The notes beneath the pieces are model-generated. The model saw only the letters and a program-made list of their open reading frames with translations. It was not told the origin of the DNA and did not search any database. A program made the position numbers and the translations under genes. A stretch of DNA of 64,000 nucleotides, from the NCBI RefSeq assembly GCF_900105255.1, contig NZ_LT629763.1, forward strand, positions 744,001-808,000, written 5' to 3'. The first letter of the stretch is position 1, and each line of letters opens with the position of its first letter. Origin of the DNA: Halopseudomonas sabulinigri (GTDB lineage Bacteria > Pseudomonadota > Gammaproteobacteria > Pseudomonadales > Pseudomonadaceae). Positions 53,397 through 63,771 of this stretch are shown in pieces.

Positions 53397-54545
53397 TCAT
53401 ACCGGCTCTTCCACTTCTGCGTTGGCGACGGCTAACAGCGCCTCACCCATCAACTCACGACGCCAGCCGTTCAGCTCGTCTGGCAGACTATAGGGTCCGC
53501 TGGGGAATCCGGTTCGCAACATGGCTTCCAGCACCTTTTTGCGCAGCATGATTTCCGGTGCGATACCCAGTCGTTCGGCTTCTGTTTGCCCTACCTTGCG
53601 CATGAGTTTGAGCAACCGGTTGGCAGCAGCGGGCAAGGGCTCAGGGAGCCGCTCGGGATAATCCTGCGGGTCTGCTGCCTTGCCTTCGCGAATCAACTGC
53701 AGCAGCGTTTCGCCGTCCTGACGTACAGTGCGCGGGTGCATATCTTCGATGCGCGCCAACGTTTGCAAGTTGTCGGGTTGCTGCTGGGCCATGGGCACCA
53801 GCGCGCGCTCACGTACCAGGCGATTACGTGCCTGGTCGCGCTGGCGTGATTCGGTTTCTCGCCAATAAGCCAGCCGCTGCAAGATCGCCAGCTGCGCGGG
53901 GTTCAGCCGCCAGGCCTGCTTGACTTGCTGATAAGCCTGCTCCGGGTCGGTAACCTGGCCACTTGCCCTCACCTGCTCCGCGGTATCGGCAAACAGCCAC
54001 GGTTCTACGCCAGCAGCGGCGATGCGCGGTGCCAGCAGCTGATATAGCTCGGCCAGGTGCTGGGCATCACGGGCAGCGTATTCAATCTGGCCGGGGCTCA
54101 GTGGCCGCTGCAGCCAATCGGAGCGCGTCTCTTCCTTGGGTAGATCGATGTTCAGCAGCTCGCTGACCAAACGCGAATACCCCATGGAAAAGTCCATACC
54201 GAGAAAGGCGGCGGCCAGCTGGGTATCAAACAATGGCAACGGCACGGCATTACAGAGCCGGGTAAAGACTTCAAGGTCTTCACTGCAGGCGTGCAGCACC
54301 TTGACCACATCAGGCGCCTGTAGCAGCGTCACTAACGGCGACCAGTCGGTAATCGCCAAGGGATCAATAAGATACGCACGTTGCCCGTCGCCTACCTGAA
54401 TAAGGCCGGCAATCGGATAGAAGGTTTCAGTGCGAACAAACTCGGTATCCACAGCGACATAGGGCAGGGTCAGCCAACGGCTGCACCAGGAGGCCAATTC
54501 GGCGTTAGTGTCGATCATCAACGGGGGAGCCAGCGGGCTTGTCAT
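53397..54545 (-). CDS. rnd: Ribonuclease D
   Basis: The start is ATG 54545 ([14 protein letters not shown]) behind AAAAGG; the longer frame to 54632 has no support. The 382-residue protein has the DEDD exonuclease motifs: [13 protein letters not shown] (Exo I), [11 protein letters not shown] (Exo II) and [16 protein letters not shown] (Exo III), followed by an HRDC domain (about residues 215-290). It trims the 3' ends of tRNA and other stable RNAs. Confidence 0.95.
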   Translation of the reverse strand: MTSPLAPPLMIDTNAELASWCSRWLTLPYVAVDTEFVRTETFYPIAGLIQVGDGQRAYLIDPLAITDWSPLVTLLQAPDVVKVLHACSEDLEVFTRLCNAVPLPLFDTQLAAAFLGMDFSMGYSRLVSELLNIDLPKEETRSDWLQRPLSPGQIEYAARDAQHLAELYQLLAPRIAAAGVEPWLFADTAEQVRASGQVTDPEQAYQQVKQAWRLNPAQLAILQRLAYWRETESRQRDQARNRLVRERALVPMAQQQPDNLQTLARIEDMHPRTVRQDGETLLQLIREGKAADPQDYPERLPEPLPAAANRLLKLMRKVGQTEAERLGIAPEIMLRKKVLEAMLRTGFPSGPYSLPDELNGWRRELMGEALLAVANAEVEEPV

Positions 54546-54732
54546 GGGAAACCTTTTCAATAAATTGCCGTGAGTATAACTGATCTGCAACCGCCCTGCC
54601 CCGGCGGCATTCACACCCTGTTTCACCATCAAGTTTGATCAGAATCAACCGATAAAGTGGGTAGGTTTGGCATAATGCCGTCTTCAGGCTGGCCGTCAGT
54701 ACTCCCGAGTTCACTGCACTATTGGAGCATGC

Positions 54733-56157
54733 ATGCAATTTCTTCAGCACCTGCCATTGAAATACAAATTCTGGGCCGTCAACAGCGTTGCGTTCATCGC
54801 CACCTTGCTGTTGGTGCTGGTAGCCGTGTGGATCGAGCAGGACAGCATTCAGGACAACCGCAAAGCACTGGGCAAGGCATTAATCAGTAATCAGGCCGAG
54901 CTGCAGCCTGATCTCCCCGGCCTGCGCTGGTTAGGGACTGATAACCTCAATACTTCCGGCACGACGCCGGTGTGGCGCGACGCCAACGCGTTGCCGGCCG
55001 GCACGGGCGGCGACCTGCAAGGCGTCTGGAGTACTCCGACCCGCGCACTGGGTGTGGAGCATCAGGGCTACGTGAGCTTGCTGTTCACGCGTGCACCGCT
55101 ATATGCCGTGGTGGTGTTCGCATTGATGCTGCTCGTGCTCGCCGTGTCTCAGCTACTGATCCTGTTTATCACTCGCCATATTCTCAGCCTTCGCGACACC
55201 ATGACCAAGGTGCAGCAAACCGGCGATCTGACGCTGCGCGCGCGCGCTACCAGCCGCGATGAAGTCGGCTCAATGGCCGCTGCGTTCAACGCCATGCAAC
55301 AGGCCCAGCAACAGGTGGTCGCTGCCGTGCGCCAGGCTTCGCTCGAACTCGATCAGGGCGCGAGTAATCTGGCCGGGCTGATGGGCCAGGTGCGTGACGG
55401 CATGGTGCAACAACAGGGCGAAACTGACCAAGTGGCGGCCGCGGTCAATGAAATGAGCGCGACGGTACAGGACATTGCCGGCAATACTTCGACCACCCGC
55501 GATCAATCCAGCCAGGCGGACACGCTAGCGAGCGACGGCCGCGATCAGGTGGAGCAAGTACGCAAGACCATCACCGGCTTGGCAACCAGCATTGAACGCT
55601 GTACTCAGCATATGCAGACACTGGCATCCAACAGTGAGGACATCAGCGGTGTAGTTCAGGTGATCCGCAGCATCGCCGAGCAGACCAACCTGTTGGCTCT
55701 CAACGCGGCAATCGAGGCAGCACGCGCAGGCGAATCGGGTCGCGGCTTTGCTGTAGTGGCAGATGAGGTGCGCGCCCTGGCGCAACGCGTGCAAAGCTCG
55801 ACCGACGACATCCAGCGCATGATCGAAACGCTGCAATCAGGTACCCAGGTGGCGGTGCAGGACATGCAGGCCAGCGCCGGACTGACCCATGATTCGGTAG
55901 AACAGGTTGCCCAGGCTGGCGACTCTCTGCATGAAATTGCCAGCGCTGTCAGCCGGATCAGTCGCGGCAACAGCGAGATCGCCTCGGCGGTTGATCAGCA
56001 AAGCCAGGTGGCCGAAGCCATTACGCAAAGCATTGTGGAAATTCGCGACGTCACTGAGCGCACGGTTGATCAAACCATGCAAAGCGCGGCGACCAGCGAT
56101 CAACTGGCCAAGCTGGCGCACCAGTTGAAACTCTCGGTCAGCCAGTTGAAGGCGTAA
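54733..56157 (+). CDS. Methyl-accepting chemotaxis protein
   Basis: A 474-residue chemoreceptor. Transmembrane helix 1 spans about residues 12-35 ([22 protein letters not shown]), the periplasmic sensing part is short (about 36-125), helix 2 spans about 126-148 ([22 protein letters not shown]), then HAMP and the signalling domain with the hairpin tip [35 protein letters not shown]. It has no C-terminal CheR/CheB pentapeptide. The ligand is unknown; the small sensor fits a minor receptor. Confidence 0.93.
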   Translation: MQFLQHLPLKYKFWAVNSVAFIATLLLVLVAVWIEQDSIQDNRKALGKALISNQAELQPDLPGLRWLGTDNLNTSGTTPVWRDANALPAGTGGDLQGVWSTPTRALGVEHQGYVSLLFTRAPLYAVVVFALMLLVLAVSQLLILFITRHILSLRDTMTKVQQTGDLTLRARATSRDEVGSMAAAFNAMQQAQQQVVAAVRQASLELDQGASNLAGLMGQVRDGMVQQQGETDQVAAAVNEMSATVQDIAGNTSTTRDQSSQADTLASDGRDQVEQVRKTITGLATSIERCTQHMQTLASNSEDISGVVQVIRSIAEQTNLLALNAAIEAARAGESGRGFAVVADEVRALAQRVQSSTDDIQRMIETLQSGTQVAVQDMQASAGLTHDSVEQVAQAGDSLHEIASAVSRISRGNSEIASAVDQQSQVAEAITQSIVEIRDVTERTVDQTMQSAATSDQLAKLAHQLKLSVSQLKA

Positions 56158-56165
56158 AGCCAATT

Positions 56166-56210
56166 TGTAGCGCTTAGGCTGAAGCGGCCTGCATTCAGGC
56201 CGCTTCTACA
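56166..56210. repeat. REP-like hairpin between convergent genes
   Basis: GAAGCGGCCTG (56181-56191), loop CATT, CAGGCCGCTTC (56196-56206), with TGTAG and TCTACA at the outside ends. The TGTAG...CTACA frame is typical of Pseudomonas intergenic repeats. It may also terminate both genes. Confidence 0.6.
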
Positions 56211-56214
56211 GAGG

Positions 56215-56511
56215 TTATTGCAGCTTGATGCGATCACTATTGTTCGCCAGCGTACTCGGCCCAATCCCCTTCACGGCGGTAATTCCATCGACCGAGGTAA
56301 AAGCGCCGTTCTGCTCGCGATAATCCACAATTGCCTGCGCCTTGGCCTGACCAACGCCCTGCAGCACCTCGGCAATCTCGTCCGCTCCGGCGGTATTGAT
56401 GTTGACACTGATTGCGGCTTCGCTCGCAGCCGGCATGGCCTCGTCGGCCAGCGCGGGAACGGCCAGCCAGCAAGTCATCAGCAGGCAGAATGCAGTAACT
56501 AGTTTACGCAT
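56215..56511 (-). CDS. Secreted ComEA-like helix-hairpin-helix protein
   Basis: A 98-residue protein with a signal peptide (residues 1-22, ending AVPALA) and a ComEA-type domain: VNINTAGADEIAEVLQGVGQAKAQAIVDYRE and ITAVKGIGPSTLANN, the two helix-hairpin-helix turns. Such proteins bind DNA in the periplasm. The transformation role is possible, but no other competence gene is nearby. Confidence 0.9.
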   Translation of the reverse strand: MRKLVTAFCLLMTCWLAVPALADEAMPAASEAAISVNINTAGADEIAEVLQGVGQAKAQAIVDYREQNGAFTSVDGITAVKGIGPSTLANNSDRIKLQ

Positions 56512-56676
56512 GGGACTCTCCTTATTTGATTTAGGGTTCGCCGCACTGAAGGAACATACTTCAGCAGCCCTGGACCGCCATCCCTGCGGCCCGGCAACAC
56601 TAAAACAAAGGCCGGCGGGGTTATAACCCGGCCGGCCTTGAATGTGAAACCAATCGCATTTGCCTGCGCAATCAAC

Positions 56677-57891
56677 TCATCTTTGCGCATCCAGCCCGCG
56701 CTGCAAGTCGGCTTTAAGGTCTGCCACCTCTTCCAGGCCGATCGCCAGGCGAATAAGGCCATCGCGGATGCCAGCCGCGGCACGCGCCTCGGGTGTCAGG
56801 CGGCCATGCGTGGTCGTCGCAGGGTGCGTAATGGTGGATTTGCTGTCGCCGAGATTGGCGGTAATCGAAAGCAATCGCGTGGCATCAATAAACCGCCAGG
56901 CCGCATCCCGCCCGCCTTTCAGCTCAAAGCTCACCACTGCACCAAATGCCGATTGCTGCGCCTTGGCCAATTCATGCTGTGGGTGACTTGGCAGGCCCGC
57001 GTAGTAAACGTGCTCCACCTGCGGTTGCTGTACCAGCCACTCCGCCAGAGCCTGCGCGGCTTCACAATGTGCACGCATACGCAGGCGCAGGGTTTCCAGC
57101 CCCTTGAGAAATACCCAGGCGTTGAAGGGGCTGAGTGTTGGCCCGGCCGTACGCAGGAAACCCACCAACTCCTGCATGTGCTCCTTGCGCCCGGCGACTA
57201 CGCCACCCAGGCAGCGCCCTTGCCCGTCGATGTATTTGGTCGCCGAATGCACAACGATATCGGCGCCCAGCGTCAGCGGTTTCTGTAATGCCGGCGTGCA
57301 GAAGCAGTTGTCCACCACCAGGAGCACGCCCTGCTCCCGCGCCACGGCGCTGAGAGCTCGAATGTCGGCCAACTCGGCAAGCGGGTTGGACGGTGACTCC
57401 AGAAACATCATCCGGGTATTGGGCTTGCAGGCGGCTTGCCAAGCGGCGATATCCGACAACGGCACATAATCGACCTCGATGCCAAAGCGCTTGAGGTACT
57501 TCTCACACAGGGTCACGGTCGAGCCGAATACACTGCGTGACACCAAAATATGATCGCCAGCTGAGCACAGGCTCATCACTGTCGCCAGGATGGCAGCCAT
57601 ACCCGACGCCGTAGCGACGGCCTGCTCGGCTTGCTCCATCAGCGCAATGCGCTCTTCGAAGTTGCGCACCGTCGGGTTCATGTAACGTGAATACACGTTG
57701 CCGCCAGACTCGCCGGAGAAACACGCAGCCGCTTCAGCAGCGCTGCGAAATACGTAACTTGACGTCAGAAACAGCGCCTCGCCGTGCTCCGCCTCAGGGC
57801 TGCGGCGTTGGCCGGCGCGCACTGCCAGGGTATCGAAACCTGCGCCGTCCAGATCACTGTCGAGCCGTCCGGCGTCCCAATCCTGTGTCAT
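56677..57891 (-). CDS. metZ: O-succinylhomoserine sulfhydrylase
   Basis: A 404-residue PLP enzyme of the Cys/Met metabolism family. The PLP lysine is Lys219 in VVHSATKYIDGQGR, and EALFLTSSYVF and NVYSRYMNPT are typical. It makes homocysteine directly from O-succinylhomoserine and sulfide, as in Pseudomonas. It lies 49 bp after purF on the same strand. Confidence 0.94.
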   Translation of the reverse strand: MTQDWDAGRLDSDLDGAGFDTLAVRAGQRRSPEAEHGEALFLTSSYVFRSAAEAAACFSGESGGNVYSRYMNPTVRNFEERIALMEQAEQAVATASGMAAILATVMSLCSAGDHILVSRSVFGSTVTLCEKYLKRFGIEVDYVPLSDIAAWQAACKPNTRMMFLESPSNPLAELADIRALSAVAREQGVLLVVDNCFCTPALQKPLTLGADIVVHSATKYIDGQGRCLGGVVAGRKEHMQELVGFLRTAGPTLSPFNAWVFLKGLETLRLRMRAHCEAAQALAEWLVQQPQVEHVYYAGLPSHPQHELAKAQQSAFGAVVSFELKGGRDAAWRFIDATRLLSITANLGDSKSTITHPATTTHGRLTPEARAAAGIRDGLIRLAIGLEEVADLKADLQRGLDAQR

Positions 57892-57940
57892 CCTGAAACC
57901 CTCTCTTGCCGACCACCCTCAGGCAGTGCGGCCTTTACTA

Positions 57941-59446
57941 TCAATTGTTGTGCAGATCGATGATGGCGTTGCCTGTGTCTGCGACAGCCTTGGCAGAATC
58001 GTTACGTGCCTGCTCGATCTTGCCCAGATAAGCCTCACTGACGTCGCCTGTAACGTATTCGCCATTGAATACCGAGCAGTCGTAACGCTTGATATCCGGA
58101 TTACCCTCTGACACGGCCTCGATCAGGTCCTCAAGGTCCTGATAGATCAGCCAGTCCGCGCCGATCAGCTCTGCAACTTCCTCGGTCGTACGACCGTGAG
58201 CGATCAGCTCGTGGGCCGTTGGCATGTCAATACCGTAGACGTTCGGGTAACGCACAGCCGGCGCCGCCGAGCAGAAGTAAACCTTGGCAGCACCGGCCTC
58301 TCTGGCCATCTGGATAATCTGCTTGCAGGTAGTACCGCGCACGATGGAATCATCCACCAACAGAACATTCTTGCCACGAAATTCGAGGTCAATCGCGTTC
58401 AGCTTCTGGCGTACCGACTTTTTGCGGGCCGCCTGCCCGGGCATGATGAAGGTGCGGCCGATGTAGCGGTTCTTGACGAAACCCTCGCGGAACTTCACGC
58501 CCAGATGGTTCGCCAGCTCTACCGCCGAGGTACGGCTGGTATCGGGAATCGGGATAACCACGTCAATACCGTGGTCCGGCCGCTCGCGCTCAATTTTCTC
58601 GGCCAGTTTCTCGCCCATGCGCAAACGCGCCTTGTAGACCAGCACCTTGTCGATCATCGAATCCGGGCGCGCCAGGTATACGTGCTCGAAAATGCACGGC
58701 GAGTATTCCTGGTGGCTGGAGCACTGACGGGTAAACAGTTCGCCCTCGTCGGTGATATACACGGCTTCGCCAGGCTCCAGATCGCGGATCAGGTCAAACC
58801 CCAGCACATCCAGCGATACGCTTTCGGAGGCGATCATGTATTCGACACCGTTCTCCGTTTCACGCTTGCCGAACACAATGGGACGGATCGCATTGGGGTC
58901 GCGGAAGCCGACAATGCCATAGCCGGTGACCATGGCGACTGCCGCGTAACCGCCACGGCAACGCTCGTGGACGGCGCGAACGGCGTTGAAAATATCCTCT
59001 TCACTGGGTTGCAGCTTGCCACCCCGGGCCAGCTCGTGGGCGAACACGTTGAGCAGCACTTCCGAGTCGGAGGTGGTGTTTACGTGGCGCAGGTCGGATT
59101 CATAGATCTCGCGCGACAGCTGCTCGACGTTGGTCAGGTTGCCGTTATGTGCCAGCGTGATGCCATAAGGCGAGTTGACATAAAACGGTTGCGCCTCGGC
59201 GGAACTGGAGGAACCGGCAGTGGGATAGCGCACATGCCCGATCCCCATGTTGCCGACCAGGCGCTGCATGTGACGCTGATGAAAGACGTCACGTACCAGA
59301 CCGTTATCCTTGCGCAAGAACAGGCGACCACGATCACAGGTCACAATGCCGGCGGCGTCCTGGCCGCGATGCTGCAGGACGGTCAAGGCATCATAGAGCG
59401 CCTGATTGACGTTCGACTTGCCCACTATGCCAACAATGCCACACAT
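57941..59446 (-). CDS. purF: Amidophosphoribosyltransferase
   Basis: A 501-residue protein. The N-terminal glutaminase nucleophile is Cys2 ([15 protein letters not shown]), with [11 protein letters not shown], and the PRPP-binding loop is [15 protein letters not shown]. It performs the first committed step of purine synthesis. It sits in the conserved cvpA-purF-metZ order. Confidence 0.97.
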   Translation of the reverse strand: MCGIVGIVGKSNVNQALYDALTVLQHRGQDAAGIVTCDRGRLFLRKDNGLVRDVFHQRHMQRLVGNMGIGHVRYPTAGSSSSAEAQPFYVNSPYGITLAHNGNLTNVEQLSREIYESDLRHVNTTSDSEVLLNVFAHELARGGKLQPSEEDIFNAVRAVHERCRGGYAAVAMVTGYGIVGFRDPNAIRPIVFGKRETENGVEYMIASESVSLDVLGFDLIRDLEPGEAVYITDEGELFTRQCSSHQEYSPCIFEHVYLARPDSMIDKVLVYKARLRMGEKLAEKIERERPDHGIDVVIPIPDTSRTSAVELANHLGVKFREGFVKNRYIGRTFIMPGQAARKKSVRQKLNAIDLEFRGKNVLLVDDSIVRGTTCKQIIQMAREAGAAKVYFCSAAPAVRYPNVYGIDMPTAHELIAHGRTTEEVAELIGADWLIYQDLEDLIEAVSEGNPDIKRYDCSVFNGEYVTGDVSEAYLGKIEQARNDSAKAVADTGNAIIDLHNN

Positions 59447-59499
59447 GCCTAAACACCTTTTAGTAGAGTATGTGAAAAACCATTCGGCGCCAGGCCGAA

Positions 59500-59988
59500 T
59501 CAGCGACCAGCCAATTGCAGAATAAAATTCTTGGACCAGTCAGCTACCAGTAAGAAGTGAGGAATCAGCGCTGACTCGCGCCACCAGGTATCGGCGTCAA
59601 CCGGGGCCAGACTCAGCAGCCCCACGATAACCACCACCAGCAAGCCACCCCGCGCGGCACCAAACACCATGCCCAGAAAGCGGTCTGTGCCGCTCAAGCC
59701 CGTCGCCTTGACCAGTTGACCGATCAGATAGTTGATCAGCCCGCCAAGCAGCAATGTCAGTATGAAAAGAATAGAACAGGCGGCGATAACCCGCAGTGAA
59801 GGCGTATCAATGTAGGGCGCCAGCAGCTCGGCCAGCGCACCGCCGAACAACCAGGCCACCAGACCGGCCAGAATCCAGGTCACCAGCGACAACGCTTCTT
59901 TAACGAAGCCTCTGGTCAGGCTGATCAAGGCCGATACAGCAATGATGGCGATGATAGCCCAGTCAACCCAGGTAAATGGCACGGTCAC
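59500..59988 (-). CDS. cvpA: CvpA-family inner-membrane protein
   Basis: A 162-residue protein with four hydrophobic segments ([51 protein letters not shown] and [14 protein letters not shown]) and a conserved basic end. CvpA is needed for colicin V export in E. coli and for envelope resistance to bile salts; its mechanism is open. It precedes purF, as in most gammaproteobacteria. Confidence 0.95.
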   Translation of the reverse strand: MTVPFTWVDWAIIAIIAVSALISLTRGFVKEALSLVTWILAGLVAWLFGGALAELLAPYIDTPSLRVIAACSILFILTLLLGGLINYLIGQLVKATGLSGTDRFLGMVFGAARGGLLVVVIVGLLSLAPVDADTWWRESALIPHFLLVADWSKNFILQLAGR

Positions 59989-60111
59989 AACACCCTGTTA
60001 CGCAAAGAGCGGTATTCTAGCAGAGCAGTAAAGGGCATCGAAACAGCAAACTTGCACCCTGCAAATTTAGGCAACCTGCCGGGCAATTCCGCCGCCAAGC
60101 TGATATATGCC

Positions 60112-60720
60112 TCAGCCGCGACCACTGTCCGCATCGTACGCCACAACCAGGCCTTTGCTGCCACGCTTGCTGGCCAATTCGTCCCGCAGACGATTGGCGG
60201 CCTCGCGGCTAGCCAGCGGGCCGACGTATACGCGCGTAATTGCATTACCCTGCACAGTGACCGAATGCGTATAAGCGTTATAACCCTGTTTGCGCAGGGT
60301 TTCGCTCAAACCCTCGGCGTTGGCACTGCTGGAAAAACTTCCCAGCTGAATCACCCAGTCGCCGCTAGCCACTGCGGCAGGCGGTGCTACAGGCGCGGGC
60401 TCGGGCTCCTTGACCGGCTCGGCGCTGGCCTCGTCTGCCACTGCAGGCTCGGTAGGCGGCTGCGCCGGCGAGACCTCGGCTGCAGGCTGCTCAATGACCG
60501 TATCCGCTGCGGGAATCTCCGGCACTTGTGGCGGTTGAGGCAGGGGCACTGGCTCGGCGGGCGCTATCGGCTGTTGATCAAGCACCGGCTGCTCAGGCAC
60601 ATCGACGACGACTTCTACCGTTTCATCCTGCCCGGATAACAGCATCGGCAAAAACACCACGGCAGCAACGATCAACACCAGGGCGCCGATGATGCGCTGT
60701 TTCAGACCTTCATCCATCAA
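60112..60720 (-). CDS. dedD: DedD-like SPOR-domain cell division protein
   Basis: A 202-residue protein: a transmembrane anchor (IIGALVLIVAAVVFLPMLL, about residues 10-28), a Pro/Glu-rich periplasmic linker, and a C-terminal SPOR domain (DWVIQLGSFSSSANAEGL to YVGPLASREAANRLRDEL). SPOR domains bind denuded peptidoglycan at the septum. It overlaps folC by 11 bp. The gap to cvpA is 123 bp. Confidence 0.94.
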   Translation of the reverse strand: MMDEGLKQRIIGALVLIVAAVVFLPMLLSGQDETVEVVVDVPEQPVLDQQPIAPAEPVPLPQPPQVPEIPAADTVIEQPAAEVSPAQPPTEPAVADEASAEPVKEPEPAPVAPPAAVASGDWVIQLGSFSSSANAEGLSETLRKQGYNAYTHSVTVQGNAITRVYVGPLASREAANRLRDELASKRGSKGLVVAYDADSGRG

Positions 60721-61999
60721 TCAGTTCTCCGGACGTTTCAGACAGCCAGAGTATGGCCGCAGCGACGCAGAAAAACGACCCGAAAATAACAATTTCAGTC
60801 TCACTAGCGGTTTCGTCCAACGCGCAACGCAACGCTTCGGCGATACTGCTGCAAGCCTTCACCTGCTCACCCCGCTCGCTCAGGTGCTCTGCCAACTCGG
60901 CGGCAGGCCGGCTGCGCGGGCTATCGAGCGGCGCCACATACCAACGGCTGAACATCCCCTGAAGCGGCAAGTGCACACCCGCAAGGTCCTTGTCTGTAAG
61001 CAAACCGAACACCGCGACGCGCTCGCGCTTGGACGCTGCCAAGGCGTTGGCCATGAACGTAGCGGCATGCGGGTTGTGGCCGACATCCAGGCAAACCTGC
61101 CTTGGCTGCCCGCGCCAGCTCACGCGGCGCACCTCCAGACGGCCCGGCGCGGTAGCCGCGGCCAGTGCCTGACGCACTTTTGGTTCTGGGAGACGAAACC
61201 CCGCCTGCAAAAAAGCTTGCAGCGCAACTGCAAGATTGTCGCGCGGCAAGCTCACGGGCGGCAGATCGTGATAGTCGCAAGCTTGACCGTCCACCCGAGC
61301 GAAGGCACACCAACCATCCTCGCCCTCGGGCTGCCAACCAAAATCAACGCCGCGCACCAGCAGCTCACAATCTAGCTCTGCCACTTTTTGCTTGAAGCTG
61401 CTCGGCAGATGCTGCTCACCACTTATCACTGGCCGCCGGCTGCGCAAGATGCCCGCTTTCTCAAACCCCACCGACTCCAGGGTGTTACCCAGATATTCCT
61501 GATGATCCAGGCCAATACTGGTAACGATGGCCACGTCAGCATCGACGACATTGACCGCATCCAGGCGACCACCCAAGCCAACCTCCAGCACTACGGCATC
61601 CAGCCTTGCAGCTTTGAATAGCCATAGCGCCGCCAGGGTACCGAACTCGAAATAAGTGAGAGTTACATCACCACGAGCTTGGTCCACGGCCGCGAATGCC
61701 TCGCATAGCGCCTCATCACTGACCATCTGGCCATTGATGCGAACGCGCTCGTTGTAATGCAACAGGTGTGGGGAGGTGTAACAGCCGGTTTGCTGACCGG
61801 AGACGCGCAGTAAAGAGTCCAGCGCAGCACAGGTAGAACCCTTGCCGTTGGTTCCAGTTACCGTAAAGACTATCGGTGCGGGCTGCAGCAGCTCGAGCCG
61901 CTCAGCGACCTGGCGCACGCGCGCCAGGCCCATATCGATCTCACTCGGATGCAGCCCTTCCAGCCGCGTCAGCCACTGGGCAAGACTGCGTTGCGACAT
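60710..61999 (-). CDS. folC: Bifunctional folylpolyglutamate/dihydrofolate synthase
   Basis: A 429-residue Mur-ligase-type enzyme. The ATP loop is VTGTNGKGSTCA, EVGLGGRLDAVNVV and TSIGLDHQEYLG follow, and DVGHNPHAA lies in the C-terminal domain. It adds glutamate to dihydropteroate and folates. It overlaps accD by one base (ATGA). Confidence 0.96.
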   Translation of the reverse strand: MSQRSLAQWLTRLEGLHPSEIDMGLARVRQVAERLELLQPAPIVFTVTGTNGKGSTCAALDSLLRVSGQQTGCYTSPHLLHYNERVRINGQMVSDEALCEAFAAVDQARGDVTLTYFEFGTLAALWLFKAARLDAVVLEVGLGGRLDAVNVVDADVAIVTSIGLDHQEYLGNTLESVGFEKAGILRSRRPVISGEQHLPSSFKQKVAELDCELLVRGVDFGWQPEGEDGWCAFARVDGQACDYHDLPPVSLPRDNLAVALQAFLQAGFRLPEPKVRQALAAATAPGRLEVRRVSWRGQPRQVCLDVGHNPHAATFMANALAASKRERVAVFGLLTDKDLAGVHLPLQGMFSRWYVAPLDSPRSRPAAELAEHLSERGEQVKACSSIAEALRCALDETASETEIVIFGSFFCVAAAILWLSETSGELIDG

Positions 62000-62895
62000 C
62001 AGGCCTCACTCGGCTCGGGGCTATCTTCGCTCACCGGCGCCGGGGCATTGGTGAAGATAGACAGCATACTGGCCAGCCGATCACGCATCTCACCACGCGC
62101 AATGATCATATCCAGTGCACCGTGATCCAGCAGGAACTCGCTACGCTGGAAGCCGGCAGGCAGCTTTTCACGTACTGTCTGCTCAATAACGCGCGGTCCG
62201 GCAAAACCGATCAAGGCATTGGGCTCAGCCACGTTGAGGTCGCCCAGCATTGCCAGGCTCGCGGACACCCCGCCATAAACCGGATCAGTCATCACCGAAA
62301 TAAACGGAATGCCCTCTTCCTTCAAGCGTGCCAAAGCAGCACTGGTCTTGGCCATTTGCATCAGCGAGAACAACGCTTCCTGCATCCGCGCGCCGCCGGA
62401 GGCAGAAAAGCAGACGTAAGGGATACGCTCACGCAGTGCCACTTCAGCGCCACGCACAAAGCGCGCGCCAACCACACTACCCATGGAGCCACCCATGAAG
62501 TTGAACTCGAACGCGCTGGCGACAATGGGCGAACCCTTGAGCTTGCCCTGCATGACCACCAGCGCATCTTTCTCACCTGTTTCCTTCTGCGCTGCGCTCA
62601 AGCGGTCCTTGTACTTCTTGCTGTCGCGAAACTTCAACCGGTCGATTGGCTCCAGCTCGGCGCCAATCTCGCTGCGATCACCCTCGTCAAGAAAGATATC
62701 CAGACGCCGGCGGGCATTGATACGCAGATGGTGGCTGCACTTGGGGCAGACATCCAGGTTCTTTTCCAGCTCAGGACGGTACAAAACCGCCTCGCATGAT
62801 GGGCACTTGCGCCACAGCCCTTCGGGCACGCTGCTCTTTTGTGCTTCAGAGCGCACGATGGAAGGAATCAGTTTGTCCACCAGCCAATTGCTCAT
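61999..62895 (-). CDS. accD: Acetyl-CoA carboxylase carboxyltransferase subunit beta
   Basis: The start is ATG 62895 ([12 protein letters not shown]). The 298-residue product has the zinc ribbon with Cys31, Cys34, Cys50 and Cys53, and the carboxyltransferase domain ([47 protein letters not shown]). It works with AccA in the first step of fatty acid synthesis. Confidence 0.97.
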   Translation of the reverse strand: MSNWLVDKLIPSIVRSEAQKSSVPEGLWRKCPSCEAVLYRPELEKNLDVCPKCSHHLRINARRRLDIFLDEGDRSEIGAELEPIDRLKFRDSKKYKDRLSAAQKETGEKDALVVMQGKLKGSPIVASAFEFNFMGGSMGSVVGARFVRGAEVALRERIPYVCFSASGGARMQEALFSLMQMAKTSAALARLKEEGIPFISVMTDPVYGGVSASLAMLGDLNVAEPNALIGFAGPRVIEQTVREKLPAGFQRSEFLLDHGALDMIIARGEMRDRLASMLSIFTNAPAPVSEDSPEPSEA

Positions 62896-62956
62896 CGCCA
62901 TTCCTTATTTCGTTTATCGGGCCAGGCTGCGCAGGCAGTCCGGCTGATTAAATCTT

Positions 62957-63760
62957 TTATTGGTCCATTGCGCTACGCATGCTGCTGATGATGGCAGCAA
63001 TACCCTTGCGGGCCTGCTCTGGCTCGTCAGCATGGTCGGCAATCTGGTTAACCAGTACCGAGCCAACCACCACGCCATCGGCCACCTTGGCCACTGCCGC
63101 CGCCGATTCACCATCGCGGATGCCAAAGCCCACGCCAATTGGCAAATCGGTCACCGTGCGCAGCATGTCCAGCCTGTTTGCTACTTCGGTGACGTTCAAA
63201 GCACTGGATCCGGTCACACCTTTCAATGAAACATAATAGACATAACCGCTGGCCTGCTCACAAATCAGCCGGGCACGTTCTTTGGTTGTGGTTGGCGAAA
63301 GCAGGAAAATACTGTCGAGCCCCTGGGCCTTGAACACCGGCAATACGTCCTGAGCTTCTTCCGGCGGCAGATCTACAGTCAGAATGCCATCCACACCCGC
63401 GTCAGCTGCGGCTGCAGCAAACGCGGCGTAACCCATGCGCTCAACGGGATTGAGATACCCCATAAGCACCACCGGCGTCTTGTCGTCATCCTCGCGGAAG
63501 CGCCGGACCATGTCCAGTACCTGCTCCAGGCTGACGTGGTGCGCCAAAGCGCGCTCCATTGCCAGCTGGATCACCGGACCGTCAGCCATGGGGTCGGAGA
63601 ACGGGATGCCTAGCTCGATAATATCGGCACCCGCTGCCACCAGGTCGTGCATCAACGGCAGGGTAACGTCCGGAGCGGGATCGCCAGCAGTGATGTAAGG
63701 AATCAGCGCCTTGCGGCCCGCAGCCTCAAGGGCGGTAAAACAGTCTTTGATTCGGCTCAT
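62957..63760 (-). CDS. trpA: Tryptophan synthase alpha subunit
   Basis: A 267-residue TIM barrel. Catalytic Glu49 and Asp60 are in place ([16 protein letters not shown]), with [13 protein letters not shown] and [11 protein letters not shown] for phosphate binding. It splits indole-3-glycerol phosphate and passes indole to TrpB. It follows trpB by 11 bp and precedes accD by 61 bp. Confidence 0.97.
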   Translation of the reverse strand: MSRIKDCFTALEAAGRKALIPYITAGDPAPDVTLPLMHDLVAAGADIIELGIPFSDPMADGPVIQLAMERALAHHVSLEQVLDMVRRFREDDDKTPVVLMGYLNPVERMGYAAFAAAAADAGVDGILTVDLPPEEAQDVLPVFKAQGLDSIFLLSPTTTKERARLICEQASGYVYYVSLKGVTGSSALNVTEVANRLDMLRTVTDLPIGVGFGIRDGESAAAVAKVADGVVVGSVLVNQIADHADEPEQARKGIAAIISSMRSAMDQ

Positions 63761-63771
63761 GCTAGCTCTCG

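Noticed and set aside
58196-59452. 418-codon plus-strand frame opposite purF
   Set aside because: Antisense shadow of a fully conserved purF.
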